A DNA stretch of 64,000 nt from the NCBI GenBank assembly GCA_905182995.1, contig CAJJDP010000035.1, forward strand, positions 138,681-202,680, given 5' to 3'. This document shows positions 37,766 to 50,729 of the stretch, piece by piece (the stretch's first letter is position 1; every line of letters starts with the position of its first letter). Source of the DNA: Paramecium octaurelia (taxonomy: Eukaryota; Ciliophora; Oligohymenophorea; Peniculida; Parameciidae). The position numbers and the translations under genes are program-made. Under the pieces are notes generated by a model. It had not been told where the DNA came from. It made no database searches and saw only the letters and a program-made list of their open reading frames with translations.

Positions 37766-37919
37766 TCACTTACCTGGCGAGCACTGCTGATGATCATGCA
37801 GATTAGCAGTGTGGGGTTAAGCTGGCCATCGCACAACCGGCGTCAGTGAGGCTCCAAAACTTTCCGTTTGGAAAGGCTTTATCGCTCAATTTCTGCTAGT
37901 GAGGGGAAACCCTCGCACC
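37766..37919 (+). ncRNA. U1: U1 spliceosomal snRNA
   Basis: A GC-rich island in an AT-rich gap with every U1 landmark in order. The 5' end has ACTTACCTGG (37768-37777), the strand that pairs with 5' splice sites. Stem-loop 1 (CACTGCT ... AGCAGTG) has a GATCATG loop, the U1-70K site. Stem-loop 2 (GCTGG ... CCGGC) has loop CCATCGCACAA, matching the U1A AUUGCAC site with one change. Stem-loop 3 is a perfect CTTTCC-GTTT-GGAAAG. An Sm site AATTTCTG follows, then stem-loop 4 (GTGAGGG-GAAA-CCCTCGC, one G-U pair). The ends are estimates to within a few nt. The RNA recognises the 5' splice sites of the tiny introns seen throughout the window. Confidence 0.9.
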
Positions 37920-39009
37920 TTCCATTTTTAATTAAACAAACGAAATTATATCACTTACTATCTTATTATCATTCCAATCTTCTCTTTAATTCTAATAACA
38001 TTTATATACATTTAACTTCATTTAAAATAATGAGTCAAATCCCACATTAATACAACTATATATCTATTACAACTAATAAAATGGTTGGAATAGGCAAATT
38101 AGAACACTCTTAGAACCTTAGCATGTATATATAATATTAATAATTTATCCTTTCTGAATAGCGTATTAGATTTGAGGTAATATAAAATTTATCACCTTTA
38201 TATTTTATCATTTTCATTTCAATATACTTATATATTCAGCATTTAAATGATGTATTACAGATATAGTTAATTAAATTTTTTTGCTATAAAGCTATTTAAT
38301 ATTTAATAAGGATTTCTATTTTAGACATAAAGTACAAAAATGAATTCTGTTTAGAATTGTTATTCTAAAGTAACTAAAAATTAGTTTTAGAATATAATCA
38401 AAGGATTTGATAACTATCATTTGAAGGAGATTTAACAATTTGTGATTAATACAAAGATGGCAAATTACTTAAAACGAATTTATTGAGTTTTTAGAAAAAA
38501 ATGAAATAGTTGTTACAATGTTATTTAGAAATGAAAGAAATTCAATATTTAGAATATCCCATCGGTTATAACCCAATATTTGAAGTGGTCAATTTTTAAG
38601 GCTAATACATTGAAATGATACAAAATTACATTTGATTTAAATATGTTAATTGTGATCATCTATTAAATTTTGATATAACAATCTGGAGTTCATAAGGTTA
38701 GGCTTTAAAAGATAAGGTTCTCACTAAAATTTTAATTATTGAATGTATAAATGACCATAAGAGTATTATGCTGCTAGCCAGGTTTTATTAATAGTTGGAT
38801 CTTAAAAATAAATCTAAAAAACCACTTGCAAAATTTATAACTAATTAAATTAGGATTTGGATTAATTCATTAGGTTACAAATTAATTTTCATAATATTTA
38901 AAATAGTGTTAGTATTTTGTAAGGATTAGAAATAGGGATGTGGGGTCTCACTTGATGGCATATATAAAAAATAGATTTGAGTATAGATAATGATTATAAA
39001 TTTTGATAA
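37920..39009. other. AT-rich region with possible decayed gene
   Basis: About 1.1 kb with no intact gene. Coding-like blocks in shifting plus-strand frames occur at ~38400-38640 (includes KKMKQLLQCYLEMKEIQYLEY) and ~38650-38960 but are split by TGA codons with no matching introns. The likely explanation is a degraded gene copy; chance cannot be excluded. Confidence 0.4.
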
Positions 39010-40045
39010 ATGAAACATGTTAGATTCAATAATTAATCTAATTCTCCAAGGGAAATAGGATTGTTTAGATAATGTATAAGGTTTTAGCCCAAAGAGAGAT
39101 CACCGTAACCTAATGAGGAAGATGCTATGATGTATTCGAAACTTCGACGATTTGGATTAGTGAGGGATAAGGCATTGAAGTATTGTTTGGCTGATCACTG
39201 TAAAATTGATGCTTCACAATGTAAACATGGACCTCCGAATTATAAAATATTTTAAACCTCACTTGATAAATAAAAAATAATTCAGGGTTGGCAAATGGTA
39301 GGAAAATTGAAGGAGAGCAGTTCCGAGAAGTTTCAGAAGGCAAAGGGAGATGATGGGTTGATGCAGTATCGAAATCGAGAAGAATAGAAAAAATTTGAAA
39401 GGCTAAAGAACTATTTCTTGGGCTTAAGTAATTCCAGTAAATAAGTGAAGCTTCCGCAATTTCAAATGGGAAATGGAAAGGATCATTACTTTGAATTAGC
39501 AGACTATTATGAGCAAATAAAGCCATTGTCTAGGACATTAATAACTGACACCGAATCATTTGATGATATTATTCCAAAATAAATAAGAGAACAATTCAGA
39601 ATAGAACCCAGAGTGTAGAGACCGGCTCTAAAAAGAACAGATGAAGAGAAGGGATTGAAGTCAAGATTAAAAGCATTACATGAGTTGATTGAGACTTACA
39701 GAGAAGCCGGAAGTCCAAATGATCCTTCCATAGAAATTGTATTATTGGATAGCTATGAAGATGTTAGAGCAGTTCAATCCCAAAGCTGATGAGGAAAGAC
39801 AACGTTAAGAGTTTCCAAGTATTGGTTTATCGAAAGAACAAATTTTTACTGATGAAGGAAGTGCAACTGCCAAAAAAAGATGCAGTGTGTTAAGCCATCG
39901 GTATTCCAAATTTTAGCCATTTGAAGAATAAAGAAAAAATTAATAATTTTAATAAAAGCTTGATAAATTAGTCACAAAAGTTATTGGTCGGATAAATTGT
40001 AAATTTGATGGAACTTTGTTTGGTAAAGATTTCTAAAATTCATGA
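39010..40045 (+). CDS. Ciliate-specific protein, tandem paralogue copy 1
   Basis: 337 residues, one 22-nt intron (39739-39760). Conserved with the next gene are a block with KLRRFGLVRDKALKYC, a Cys/His segment (DHCKIDASQCKHGPPNYKIF), a Trp-containing QGWQMVGK, then LADYYEQIKP and TESFDDIIPKQ. No known domain was recognised. The two genes share order of motifs and length and are only 31 bp apart in the same orientation, so they arose by tandem duplication. This copy has a basic, disordered C-terminus. Confidence 0.75.
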
Positions 40046-40076
40046 TTATGTCTAATTATATTTTTTATATATTATT

Positions 40077-41169
40077 ATGAGAGAAACAGCATATCGATCA
40101 TCTCCATTTGAAAAGCAGAACAAATTAACAAATGGTCTCTTTAAGGATTGTCAAAGGTTTAATCCTAGAAGTAAATTTACTGAAGAAAACTACGAAAATG
40201 CTACTGTGTTCGCCAAATTAAGAAGGGCTGGGTTAGATAAGAAAAAAGCACTCAAATATTGTTAGACTCAGCATTGCAAATTGGATACTACTCAAAGTGA
40301 CTTTGGACCACCTGGTTATAAAATATTCAAATAACATTATGACCCAATCAAATAATATTAAGGTTGGCAACTAGATGGGAAAATCAAATTGAAAGATTCA
40401 GGGGAATATGAAAGAATAAGTAAAGATATTAATTTAGGCTTGAGATAACAGCCCAATGAAGATTTGTACCAATTGTACAATAATTTAGCTGAAACCCATC
40501 GAAAAACAGTAGAAAGGTGCAACTTCACTGAACTCTCAAGATAGGAGTTAATAATGAAATTGAGATCATTGACGAGAGATGACAATAGAAAGTACAACAC
40601 TCCCATTTACTAATTGAGAAGACATAATGAAATTTATTATGAATTGGCTGATTACTTTGAAAAATATTAGCCTCCCTCAATTAAAACTTTAGTTACTGAA
40701 TTAGAAGCCTTTGATGACATAGTGCCTAGGAAATATTTAAAATAATTTTATTTAGAGTAAAAATCAACTGGGAATAAAAAAAAGAAATTAAAATAAGAAG
40801 CCACTGAAAAAATATAGAGGCGTTCAAGAATACTGATGGAATTGAATGCTCTATTTTCGCCAGTAAGATCTGAAAACTCGGTATTTAATTTAATAATTTA
40901 TAAAGAACAAAAGATCTGTTTTCTCTAAGTAGGATTAAATTTGGTAAGTTCAGAATGATTCAGCAATCACTAACCTGTTGGATATGGATGAAAGTAGTAT
41001 CTGTAGAAGTGCTGAGAGAAATAGTATTTCCTTTTTTCGTTCTGCCAAAATCAGGTAGACAGAGGAACAAGAAAGAATTAATTAGCTCTAAGATTCTTTG
41101 AAAAAAGTGATTAAAACTAATATAGAAAATATCAATTACTCCAAAAAATAAAATAACATCTTAACTTGA
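40077..41169 (+). CDS. Ciliate-specific protein, tandem paralogue copy 2
   Basis: 355 residues, one 25-nt intron (40881-40905). It aligns motif for motif with the preceding gene: KLRRAGLDKKKALKYC, QHCKLDTTQSDFGPPGYKIF, QGWQLDGK, ELADYFEKYQP and TELEAFDDIVPRK. The HC-x-DxxQ-x-GPPGYKIF block is the best-kept part and may be a small Cys/His motif. The C-termini have diverged in sequence and intron position. Function unknown. Confidence 0.78.
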
Positions 41170-41610
41170 CATGTATTCATTAAATTATCATATACTATTT
41201 ATTATTATTTTCATTATAATTAGAAACGAGATAATCAATTATTTTAATTCTAAGAAGAATTAAATTATTAAATTGGAGGTAAATAATTAGTTTATCTAAT
41301 CTAAGCTTTTATACAACGGACTAACTTTAGAAGAGATAATAAGAACTTGATATTGTTCGAGATAACATAATTTATTTAACTTTATTATATTCTTTTTGTC
41401 AAATTTTATAAATTCTCATCAGAGACTATTCCAATTTCAATTTCTTTACATTTATTGTTAATTAGAACTTCAATATATAAGAATAATATTAAAGAGAACA
41501 ATAATATTAATCACTCTTATTTATATATTACATTCTATATTTAATTAGCTATTCTATAAATTGACGAATCGACTTCTGAATTGGAATGAAATATTTCATT
41601 AATAAAATAA
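41170..41610. other. AT-rich intergenic region
   Basis: 441 bases upstream of the 574-residue protein gene; likely promoter and 3' UTR. Nothing specific seen. Confidence 0.55.
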
Positions 41611-43335
41611 ATGGGAGGAGCTTAATCCAACAGATAAAAATCATTGCTTAGTTGCTTAAAATTACTAATAGAAGACATAGAGCTGTATGCAGACGCTAAA
41701 ATACTAAACTAACTGAAAGAAATATTTATAAAATTTCCGTCTCACTTTGAAAAAAATAGGTAACTTAAATATACAATATTTTGTAGAAAGAAAGTGATAA
41801 AAATTCTGAGTAAGTCCATTCCACCATAAATACTACAATTTGAGGACATTCTACTCAACAACATAAGTTCAGTTTTTTAATGCTCATTAATTGCTAACAA
41901 ATTAAATAAATAAATCCAGATTTAGAAAATAGATCCAGATTTTGTCAGAAACTTTAGATTGATGAATTTTGAGAAATTTAAACCCAATTACGAAGGAGAA
42001 TATGAAAACTCATTATTATTACTATTCCAAGGACTTAAGAGTTATTGCAATCTAGCCAACCAGATTCTAAAAGAACTTAAAAACAATAAATTAGTGTAGA
42101 GCTAAATTTATGTACTGATTTGGGAACACTATTAAAATCATTTGATTAAATTTTCTAAGGATCCTGATTACGATTTGAGTCCAATCAACAAAAGCTTCGA
42201 TGAGAAGTTTTATAAGTTGTCCCCTGAATTAAAAATTGAAATAATTGGAGCAAAATTATGGGGATGCATGGTAGTATAATTAGATGTTGATTTCATACTT
42301 GAAGAATTTAAATTAGCCAGAAGATCCAATAATTAATCATTAATTCCATTTAATCAATTATTCAATGCAATAGTTGATATCAATATCGACGTTGCCAACT
42401 TGCAATGGATAGGAAGAAGTGACTTTTAATTTTCAGAATAACTCAAAGACATTATTTAATTCATCCAATTTGACTCCAAGGAATTTATGAATAATCTATA
42501 TTTCGAGTCAAAAGGGGATTTATTGGTATTTTTTGAAAAATGGGAGAAGGATAATGCATTCCTTAAATCTGTATTGCCATTATGGATTTGCGAGAATTAC
42601 TTGGATGGTCTTTTCTTTGAGTATTGCGAAGAAAAGATTCAAGAAAATTTCAAATTGCTTTCATAAGTTGAATAGAAAAAACTTATTGAATAATACTCAA
42701 ATTCAGAATGCATATCTTAACCCTTCAGATTTGAGGACTCATTCTAATAATAATTGAATTCCAAATACTTCTAGTTTGATGACTTTTTATAAAAGAATTC
42801 TGAACAAATCCTAGTTAAGATGATTAAATGGTTGAAACAAGAAAAATAATTCAGTAATATAATGTTAATAAGTGAAAGTACGTAATAAGGAGGAAGTGCT
42901 GCAATCAATTATCAAGATATTTCTAATTGTGTATTTGAGGAACATCATTAAGGAGAATAAGGAAATTCTGATGTCAAGGTATAAAGCTTAATCTAATCAT
43001 AAATTCCAGAATCAAATATCTTGAATGAGTAAGAAGATGAAATAGTTAGAATTTGCAAGAAATATGATTCAATTAAAAATGTCATTTAATCAAGTATTGA
43101 ATAAAGAGATGAAAACATAATCTTTAGAAACAGAGGTTTAAATCCAATTCCAAATGAACTAATTGACTTTTTCAGCTTTATCAAACCAATCAACGAAAGT
43201 TAGGCTATTGAAATCATCAATTATCTTGGAAAACAAAAAATAAAGGAAAAAGCATTAATAAGTAGTGCCTTAAGTAGCAATATTGAATTTGCTAAAGGAT
43301 CCATGGCAGCAGAGTTATTCTCATTCATAAAATGA
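41611..43335 (+). CDS. Unrecognised protein with N-myristoylation signal
   Basis: 574 residues in one intronless frame. It begins MGGAQSNRQ, a good N-myristoylation sequence (Gly2, Ser6), so membrane attachment is likely. The body is helical and globular (e.g. FRLMNFEKFKPNYEGEYENS, LFFEYCEEKIQENFKLLSQ) with a Gln/Ser-rich linker near ~430 and a conserved-looking C-terminal block (RNRGLNPIPNELIDFFSF, NYLGKQKIKEKALISSAL). No family was recognised. It precedes the giant helicase gene by 118 bp on the same strand; a functional link is not shown. Confidence 0.7.
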
Positions 43336-43453
43336 AATTTAATTTGTTTATAAAACTATTTATATTACTCTCAAGATTAATTGAATTGATTATCTGCTAC
43401 TAATGAAAGTTTGAATAAAAGAATTTATAATAACTTTATTATTAAAGAATTAA

Positions 43454-46400
43454 ATGAAAAAAAAGTAGGAAAAAAATAAACTCAAGGATAAGGAGAGTAA
43501 TGTGGATTGGTTTAAATAAGAGAAACTGTAGTTTTCTTCTTCTGTGTTTTTAATTTAAAACAATATTATTGAGAATCTTAATGAAAGGTTAAATGCAAGA
43601 TCAATTCTTCTAAAATATTTATAAATTTTGTAGGATCAGAACGACCATCGCTATATGGGATTAACATATGTTGGAGAAGATGAATTAACTAAATATTTAT
43701 AATAAGTCCCTCTTAGTAATCTATTTCCCTCAAGAATTTGGGATTTCTCCTTTACAAGTAAATTAACTTATTAAATAAGAGCAATTCCTATAAAGGTTGC
43801 AAAATATAAAAGAAGATGATTTAATTAAAATAATTACACTAATAAAAGTCTTAGCTTAGGGAAGGTTCTCCTCTGAAAAGCCTCCAAGTTTCTAGACGTC
43901 TGAATAAAAAGTGGGTAGTATCACATATCCATTTCAATATGATTACAAGGTAAAATTACTGCTTGAAAATCAAATTATTCTTATTGAGCTTTAAATTTTT
44001 CCAAAGAAATACCCCCTAATGAATGGTCAATAGCACCCATAGTAATTTGATTATGTTCACGAAATGATATTTGTTGATTTAAATGAGAATGGAGGATCAT
44101 CCTAAAAGCATCAATTATAGTATGAAAACTATCTTAAAACTCAGTAGAGCATACCAAATTTTTTTAGTGATATGAAATACATAGAAGAAGGGATTTTTGA
44201 TAAAAAATAGTATAAATACAGTAGAATTGGTGAAGTGAAAGGAGATTTGATAGGACCACGAATATTTAAACCTTTAATTTGCTAGAGCAATTAATTTATC
44301 TATAATAAAAAGTTGAACCTGTGGATGACAATAGAAGATGAGGAAAAGTATTATAAGAAATTACAATAATATGAAGAAATAAGATCACATAATTATACTA
44401 TCTAAAAATATTGTAACTTGCCATCCTCATAATAATTGTTAACTATAATAAAGAATATACCTAATTTTAAAGTGAAACTAACGTCAGAGTAAGAAAACGT
44501 TATTTCATATGGAGGAGACGCTTTAGTGATTGGTAGGAGTGGAACAGGCAAGACTACATGTGCACTATTAAAATTGTTTTCAACCGATATACTGTATAAA
44601 TTAAGAATCAACTTAGATAAAATAAAAAATTAAAATTCCAATATTCTATTATCTTAATAAGATTAAAATACATAATTAAAAACAATATTTGTAACAGCAA
44701 GTCCATTATTGGCTTGCTAAGTTAAAAGACTATATGAATAATTAGTGAATAATATCCAAAATGTGATTAATACAAAGAGATAAAGATAAACAAAGGTTTC
44801 ATAAAACAACCAATAATCTGAAAGCATAGATCTAGAATAAAGTACTTTTTAAATAATTGAGGCATTATAACAAAATGAAAACGAGAGCATTGATAATTAA
44901 TAATAAGAAGTTTAGAAAGATGATGAAATAGAGGATGAAGATATTAGTGAATTCGAGAAGGAAATGGGGAAATTTAATAAATTTAGCGAAATTAAACAAT
45001 ATCCTGTCTTCTTGACTTTGAGAAAATTGTTGGCCCTTATTGATTCTTCACTCCTCAATTCTTTTTTTACAGTTTATGGTGGATATTAAACTAAGTCATC
45101 GCAATGGCATAATGAATCCTTTGGTATTATGTCACTAGATCAAAATTAAGTCTCTTAAGCATTTAATGAAGAACTTCTCCATAAATAGATAAACCTGATT
45201 GATAACTAAGAATTCATTGAAACAAATTTGCAAGAAGTCACCCTTGAGGTTTTCGAGAGAGTATTTTGGCCTAAAATAGTTAAAGTGTTGAGATAGGAAA
45301 ACATAGAAGTCTCTACTTTTGATCCTACTTTGGTATGGAGCGAAATTTGTACAAAAATAAAAGGTCACGAAACATCGCATGAATATCCAAATAAATATAT
45401 GAATTACGAGAATTATTCTTATTATTATAGAGTTTTATCATTGACATAAACGAATTTACTTTATAAGGCATTTCAAGCCTATGAAAAATTAAAAAAGAGC
45501 TATGGTTATTATGATTTATTGGATATTGTAAATCATATTAATTATGAGTTAACTTAAGGTAATGATGTGATTGAATGTGTTCATTACCTAATGTTAGATG
45601 AACTTCAAGATGTGCCAAGAGCTGTTTTAGTCCTTTTAGACAGGATGGCAGAATTTGGATTATTTTGTTGTGGAGATAACGCTTAAAACATAGCTAAGGG
45701 AATAGGATTTAAATTTTTTGAAGTTTAAAACTGTTTGTCAAATTATAGAGGTAATCAAAGGAAAAGGAAAACAAACCTAAAGTTGTTTGATCTCAATATT
45801 AATTTTAGATCCCACAATTAAATACTATAATTAGCCAACTCTGTCATTAGAGTCTTAGAGCTTTACTTTCCTTACAAAATTGATAGATTAAAGAAGGAAA
45901 CATCCGATTTAACTGGACCCAAGCCAATCGTTTTATAAACTGAAGATCCACAAGATTTGTTGTCATATATTTAGGAGTTTTTCACAAACGAAAGAAAAAC
46001 TGTCGAATTCGGATGCAATTAAGCTATTATAGTCAAGGATCAAGAATCGAAAGATAAATTGCCTTAAGAACTTTAAAATGCTTTAGTACTTACAATATAT
46101 GAAGCGAAAGGCTTAGAATTTGATGATGTAATTTTATTCAATTTTTTCAATGATTGTAGTACAACTATTGAAGATTGGAAATAATTGAATGAATTAGAAG
46201 TGTAATCAAATTACATGACAGAAGAACAATTTAGAAACTACTAGACAAGTATTACATATTTTATATAAAATAGTTCATCAAACTGAAATAATAGCAGCAG
46301 ATGTAAATGCTTATAATAAATTGATAGAAATAAAATAACTCAAATTAAGTGATTGGGCAACTTCAAGAAATTATACAGTCTACAAGGAGTCAAATTAGGA

Positions 46401-49400
46401 AAATGTATCTTTGTGTTAGGATTTGAAATAACTGTATGTTGCTATAACGAGACCTAAAAGAAAATTAATAATATTTGACTAATCAAATTAGAAAAGATTG
46501 ATAATGCAATCGCTTTGGTAGAAATTAGATGTTGTTGAAATTGTTTAGAAAAAGAGTATTCAGATTTCTGATACTCAGTTTATTCTTGAACACAAATTAG
46601 ATAATAAAGCTAATTGGAAAAAATAAGGATACAAAATGTTTAGACTCAATAATTATGATCAGGCAGCAAAATGCTTTCAATATTCAGGTGATGAAGAATT
46701 AGCCAAAAAGTCTAAGGCGTATTTTTTGGCAACTTAAGCTAACATATTTCAAGAGAATTATGCTAATTATGTTGCAGCAGGACGTTTGTTTGAGGAAATT
46801 AATTTAAAATTAAGGGGAGCTTAATGTTATTTCTCAGGCAAAGAATATGCTAAGGCTTATGAGTTGTATAAACTGACTGATTGTTTAAATGAAACTGCTG
46901 AATCTGCATATTTTGCTGGCTATTTTGAGAAGGCTGGGGATATATTTAATTAAATGAATGACATTAGAAGAGCACTTGATTCTTATAGGAGAGCAGATAA
47001 ATGGGAAAGAATATTTGATTTGTTAAATCAACATAAAAAAGAGTTTACTATAGATGAAAGAATGGCCTTTTTGAATAAGTTTTTTCCCAGCTTTCTTAAA
47101 GAAATGACTGATTAGATTGAGCAGTAGGAAAAAGAAATGGAAGAAAATAATTTATTTGAAGAGGCAAGTCTCATCTAAGAAGATGACAACGACTAATCTC
47201 AGAGTTTCTAAATTGAAAATTCCATAATAGATGAATCAAAATAATCTTAGGTTGAAAATATTTAAGAAAATCTTGAATAATCCCAAGCGAGCATTTTAAA
47301 ATAGGATATCTAAGAAATTATTGAAATAGATGACTCTTAGTCTTTTTCTGTTTAAAATGAGTAGTCATTGGATCACTTATCAATCTATGACCCAGAAGAT
47401 GAATGGTTGAGTAACAATAGAAAATCCTTAATTAAATCTATTGCTACCTCAAGTGTTGAATCACAGTTCTCACATGTTCTATTGTTGAATTAACCTTCAA
47501 ATGTTTCGCTCTTAAAATCTCGATCCAATATTTTCATAAAGAATAACGTTTTACAATAGTTAGTGCAAAAATTTTAATACTTTTCCGAAGAATTTAAGAA
47601 TCATATTGAAAGATAACAATATAAAACTACATTGTTATCAAATAGAACAGGCGAGGAAAAAGAATTTGATCACATGATCAACTTTTTATATGATTTAGAT
47701 AATATAGATATTGACACTATTTATTTAATACTGGATCTATTAGAACAATTTAAAAGCTATAAATTGTGCATTTATGTTTGCAACTAATTCAAATTGGCTT
47801 AGCATTTAGGAAGATATCTAGTTTCTTAAGCTTCAATCTATACTCCATTAACAAGGAGTCCCTTGAGAAACAACTATTAGATTATGGCAAATAAGCTTTA
47901 TAGAAGATAAATATTAGAATAAGCGGCAGTATCCTAGTTAGCTATTAATAATGTATTAGAATCTATAAATCCAATATTCTTATAATTTAAATTTGAGGAC
48001 AAGCTTAGTTCATAAAATAGTTTTGGAATTGAATCCTATAAAGAATTGATAGGCTTGGGATATTGGAAGACTGTCATTTATCAATTAAATTATGAACATG
48101 CATTCAATTTGTGCAAATCATTCAATAGTTTTTCGGATATCATTGGCATTATATCAAAAATTAAAGAAAAGAGAGGACTTAATGAATAGGAATAGTTTAC
48201 CTTGAATAAATCGTAATACTTTTACAATGTCTAGGAGGCACTTTAATCACAACAAAATTAAAACTTCAATCCTTTCTTTTCAACTACTATTAATTATTTC
48301 CAAAACAATTAACAATTGAATCCTTAAATCAAAGAAGATATAATTATAAACAGTTAAATCAAGAGTTCAAATTTAAACTATTCTTAGTAGTTGAAGTAAT
48401 TAGAGGCAATAATCCTATCTCATTTAATCTTAAGGAAAATGTCAACTTTAGATAAGTAAGTAAATTAAGATATAACCCAATTTATTGAAATTTAAGTTTA
48501 CTTTCTTAATAAAATGCAAAATTTTACTAAAAATTCAATTATCCTTGATTCATTCGCATTCCTATATTAATTCTCATTACCTCAAGGAGAAATTATGGAT
48601 CACTATTCATAATTTGCCATAGTTCATTTGACATCTATCCTAATATCCAATTTACAATAAGTGTAAAAAGACAAATAGAAAAATAATTAAGAATAATCAT
48701 AATAATAAATAAAATTTATTGATATCGGATTTGAATATATTCTGACACCTTATCATGTAGTTTTGTAGACAATTCATAAATCCTTTGTTGAAATGCTCTC
48801 ATTTCTATTTTACAAAATTTCAGAATAATTGAATGATTATTACCTGAATTAGACTGGCTTACAAATAAAATTCACTCAAAATGTATACATAAACTAAACT
48901 TTATTATCCTTGTAGGAATTATATTATTTAGATTAAAAATAGAGAAATGTTTTACCCTTTATATTTAAACCTAAATAACTTCCTAACAAATAATTTAAAA
49001 ATTCCAATAATGGTTTTAGAATAACAGAGATTGATAAACATAAATCTTCAGTTCTCAGCTAAATAAAATAGGTTCATTAATTAGACTTTTTCAAGATATT
49101 GATTAAAACCAATATTAGAAATCCAAACCTGCCTTCTAATGTTAAGCAATTTCTTAGAGCTGAGAGTATTACTCTGTTTTAAATGTTTTAAGATAAGAAA
49201 TAGCACAGCAAAATTGTTTTAGCTATAAATTTATTAAACTACATAAATGATCTTCCTTTTGCTATTTTTACACTTGAATAAATGAAGAAACCAAATCTTG
49301 CTAGTCCTTATTTTAAATATATAGAATTCTTAGAGTGTTAAGAATATAATATTACTGAAGATCTGTTCGCTTGCTTTATTGAGTTTAGTTCAGAACTTTA

Positions 49401-50548
49401 GAATGAATTATTTTTAGATGAGTGGTTATATCATTTAATTAGAGTAGGGCTAGCAATCCTAATTTCATTTCTGGAAGAGCATAAGCAAAAGATTTTGGTA
49501 CCTTGTAATTTTCTTGAATTTGTAAAAGGATTGCAAGGAAAGAATATCCAAGCCCCAATATTTAAAATTAACAATAATGAAATGGTTGTATAGTATTTAG
49601 AAGTTTTAGGATTGTTTCTTGCTTATTGCAATTCAGAACATTATGAATTTTATGGCAATATATTACTTATTCTTTTCATTGTCAATATACCTACTTTAAC
49701 TAAAGAGATAATTGAATAAATATCTATGATAATACAATTTGACTCAAAATATAAATTTTACAAAAGACTTAAGCTATTAATTGGTTAGGATCTACAGACT
49801 AGACAAAACGAATACTTAAAACAATAAAAATTCTTATACATTTCTCAATATTTAGATTTATAAATAATTCCTTTAGATATCATTAATTCAAAAAATGAAC
49901 AAGAACTTTAACAAATCTATAACGCATGTTTGTCTAATTGGGAAAATTACTAAATTTAATCTGAGTCCATTAAATAGAATGGAAAATAATTAATTACAAA
50001 ATGGTTGAAATATAAAAGAATTATTACAAATACCAAATCCTTAGGTAAGTAAGAACAGTCAGGTCAATCGTAGCTTTAGATTGTAAAATTTTAACAATTT
50101 TACTGCTTGAGTGATAAGGTCCTTAATAATTATTTGAATAAATACAATAATAAATTTGAAGAGAATCTAAAAGAAGCCTTTACTATATAAGAGTAAGATT
50201 TAATTTTATCTTAGGAATATTATAAACCAAAGACATGAGGCAGGTAATTCGTTAGATCTTCATTTCTTTAATTTAAAATTGGAACAACTTTCACAATTAT
50301 AAATCTAGATTAGTCAAGGAATTAATGTAGCTGAATAATTAAGAAAATTATCTAAGGAAATAATTGATTGTAAAAGGAATATTCGGTATTCTTAAGAAAA
50401 AGAGGATGAACTTTTGGATAGAAATAAAGAACTGTTAGCAATTAAATGGAGAAATTTGAAGTCAGGCATAAAATTAAAAAAGAGAGTTATCTAAAAAGCA
50501 GAAATGTAATCAATTAAAGAAGAAGATGAACTAGAATAATAATAATGA
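43454..50548 (+). CDS. Giant SF1 (UvrD/Rep-like) helicase, TRANK1-like
   Basis: 2,341 residues, three introns (43758-43779, 46259-46283 minus 10, i.e. 46249-46273, and 50193-50214). SF1 motifs: Walker A VIGRSGTGKTTCALL, a Walker-B type LMLDELQDVPRAVL, III CCGDNAQNI, IV NFRSHNQILQLANSV, V EAKGLEFDDVILFNFF and VI LYVAITRPKRKL. After motif VI come TPR-like helical repeats (e.g. YDQAAKCFQYSGDEELAKK, YAKAYELYKLTDCLNETAE) and >1,300 further mostly helical residues. Helicase followed by degenerate TPRs is the layout of TRANK1-type proteins, whose role is unknown. Without the third intron the frame would stop at 50238. DNA versus RNA substrate cannot be told. Confidence 0.85.
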
Positions 50549-50729
50549 AAATTTAGATTTTCTATATAAAAAAGATAATTTATAAACGGAATACATGTTA
50601 TCTATAACAAATAGATAATGAGAAGTGTTCAAATATATTTAATAATGTTAATAATAATCTATATTATACAATGATATAATGAATTATCATTGACTTGTTT
50701 TTGTTTCGACCTCAATTTTCTATTTTTTT

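Noticed and set aside
37544-38050. Plus-strand ORFs of 101 and 60 residues.
   Set aside because: They overlap the U1 snRNA and the 5' end of the minus-strand gene and have no coding features.
50235-50548. A separate small gene starting with an ATG that overlaps the TGA of the helicase gene.
   Set aside because: A canonical 22-nt intron at 50193-50214 removes the upstream frame end and extends the helicase through this region to TGA at 50546-50548.
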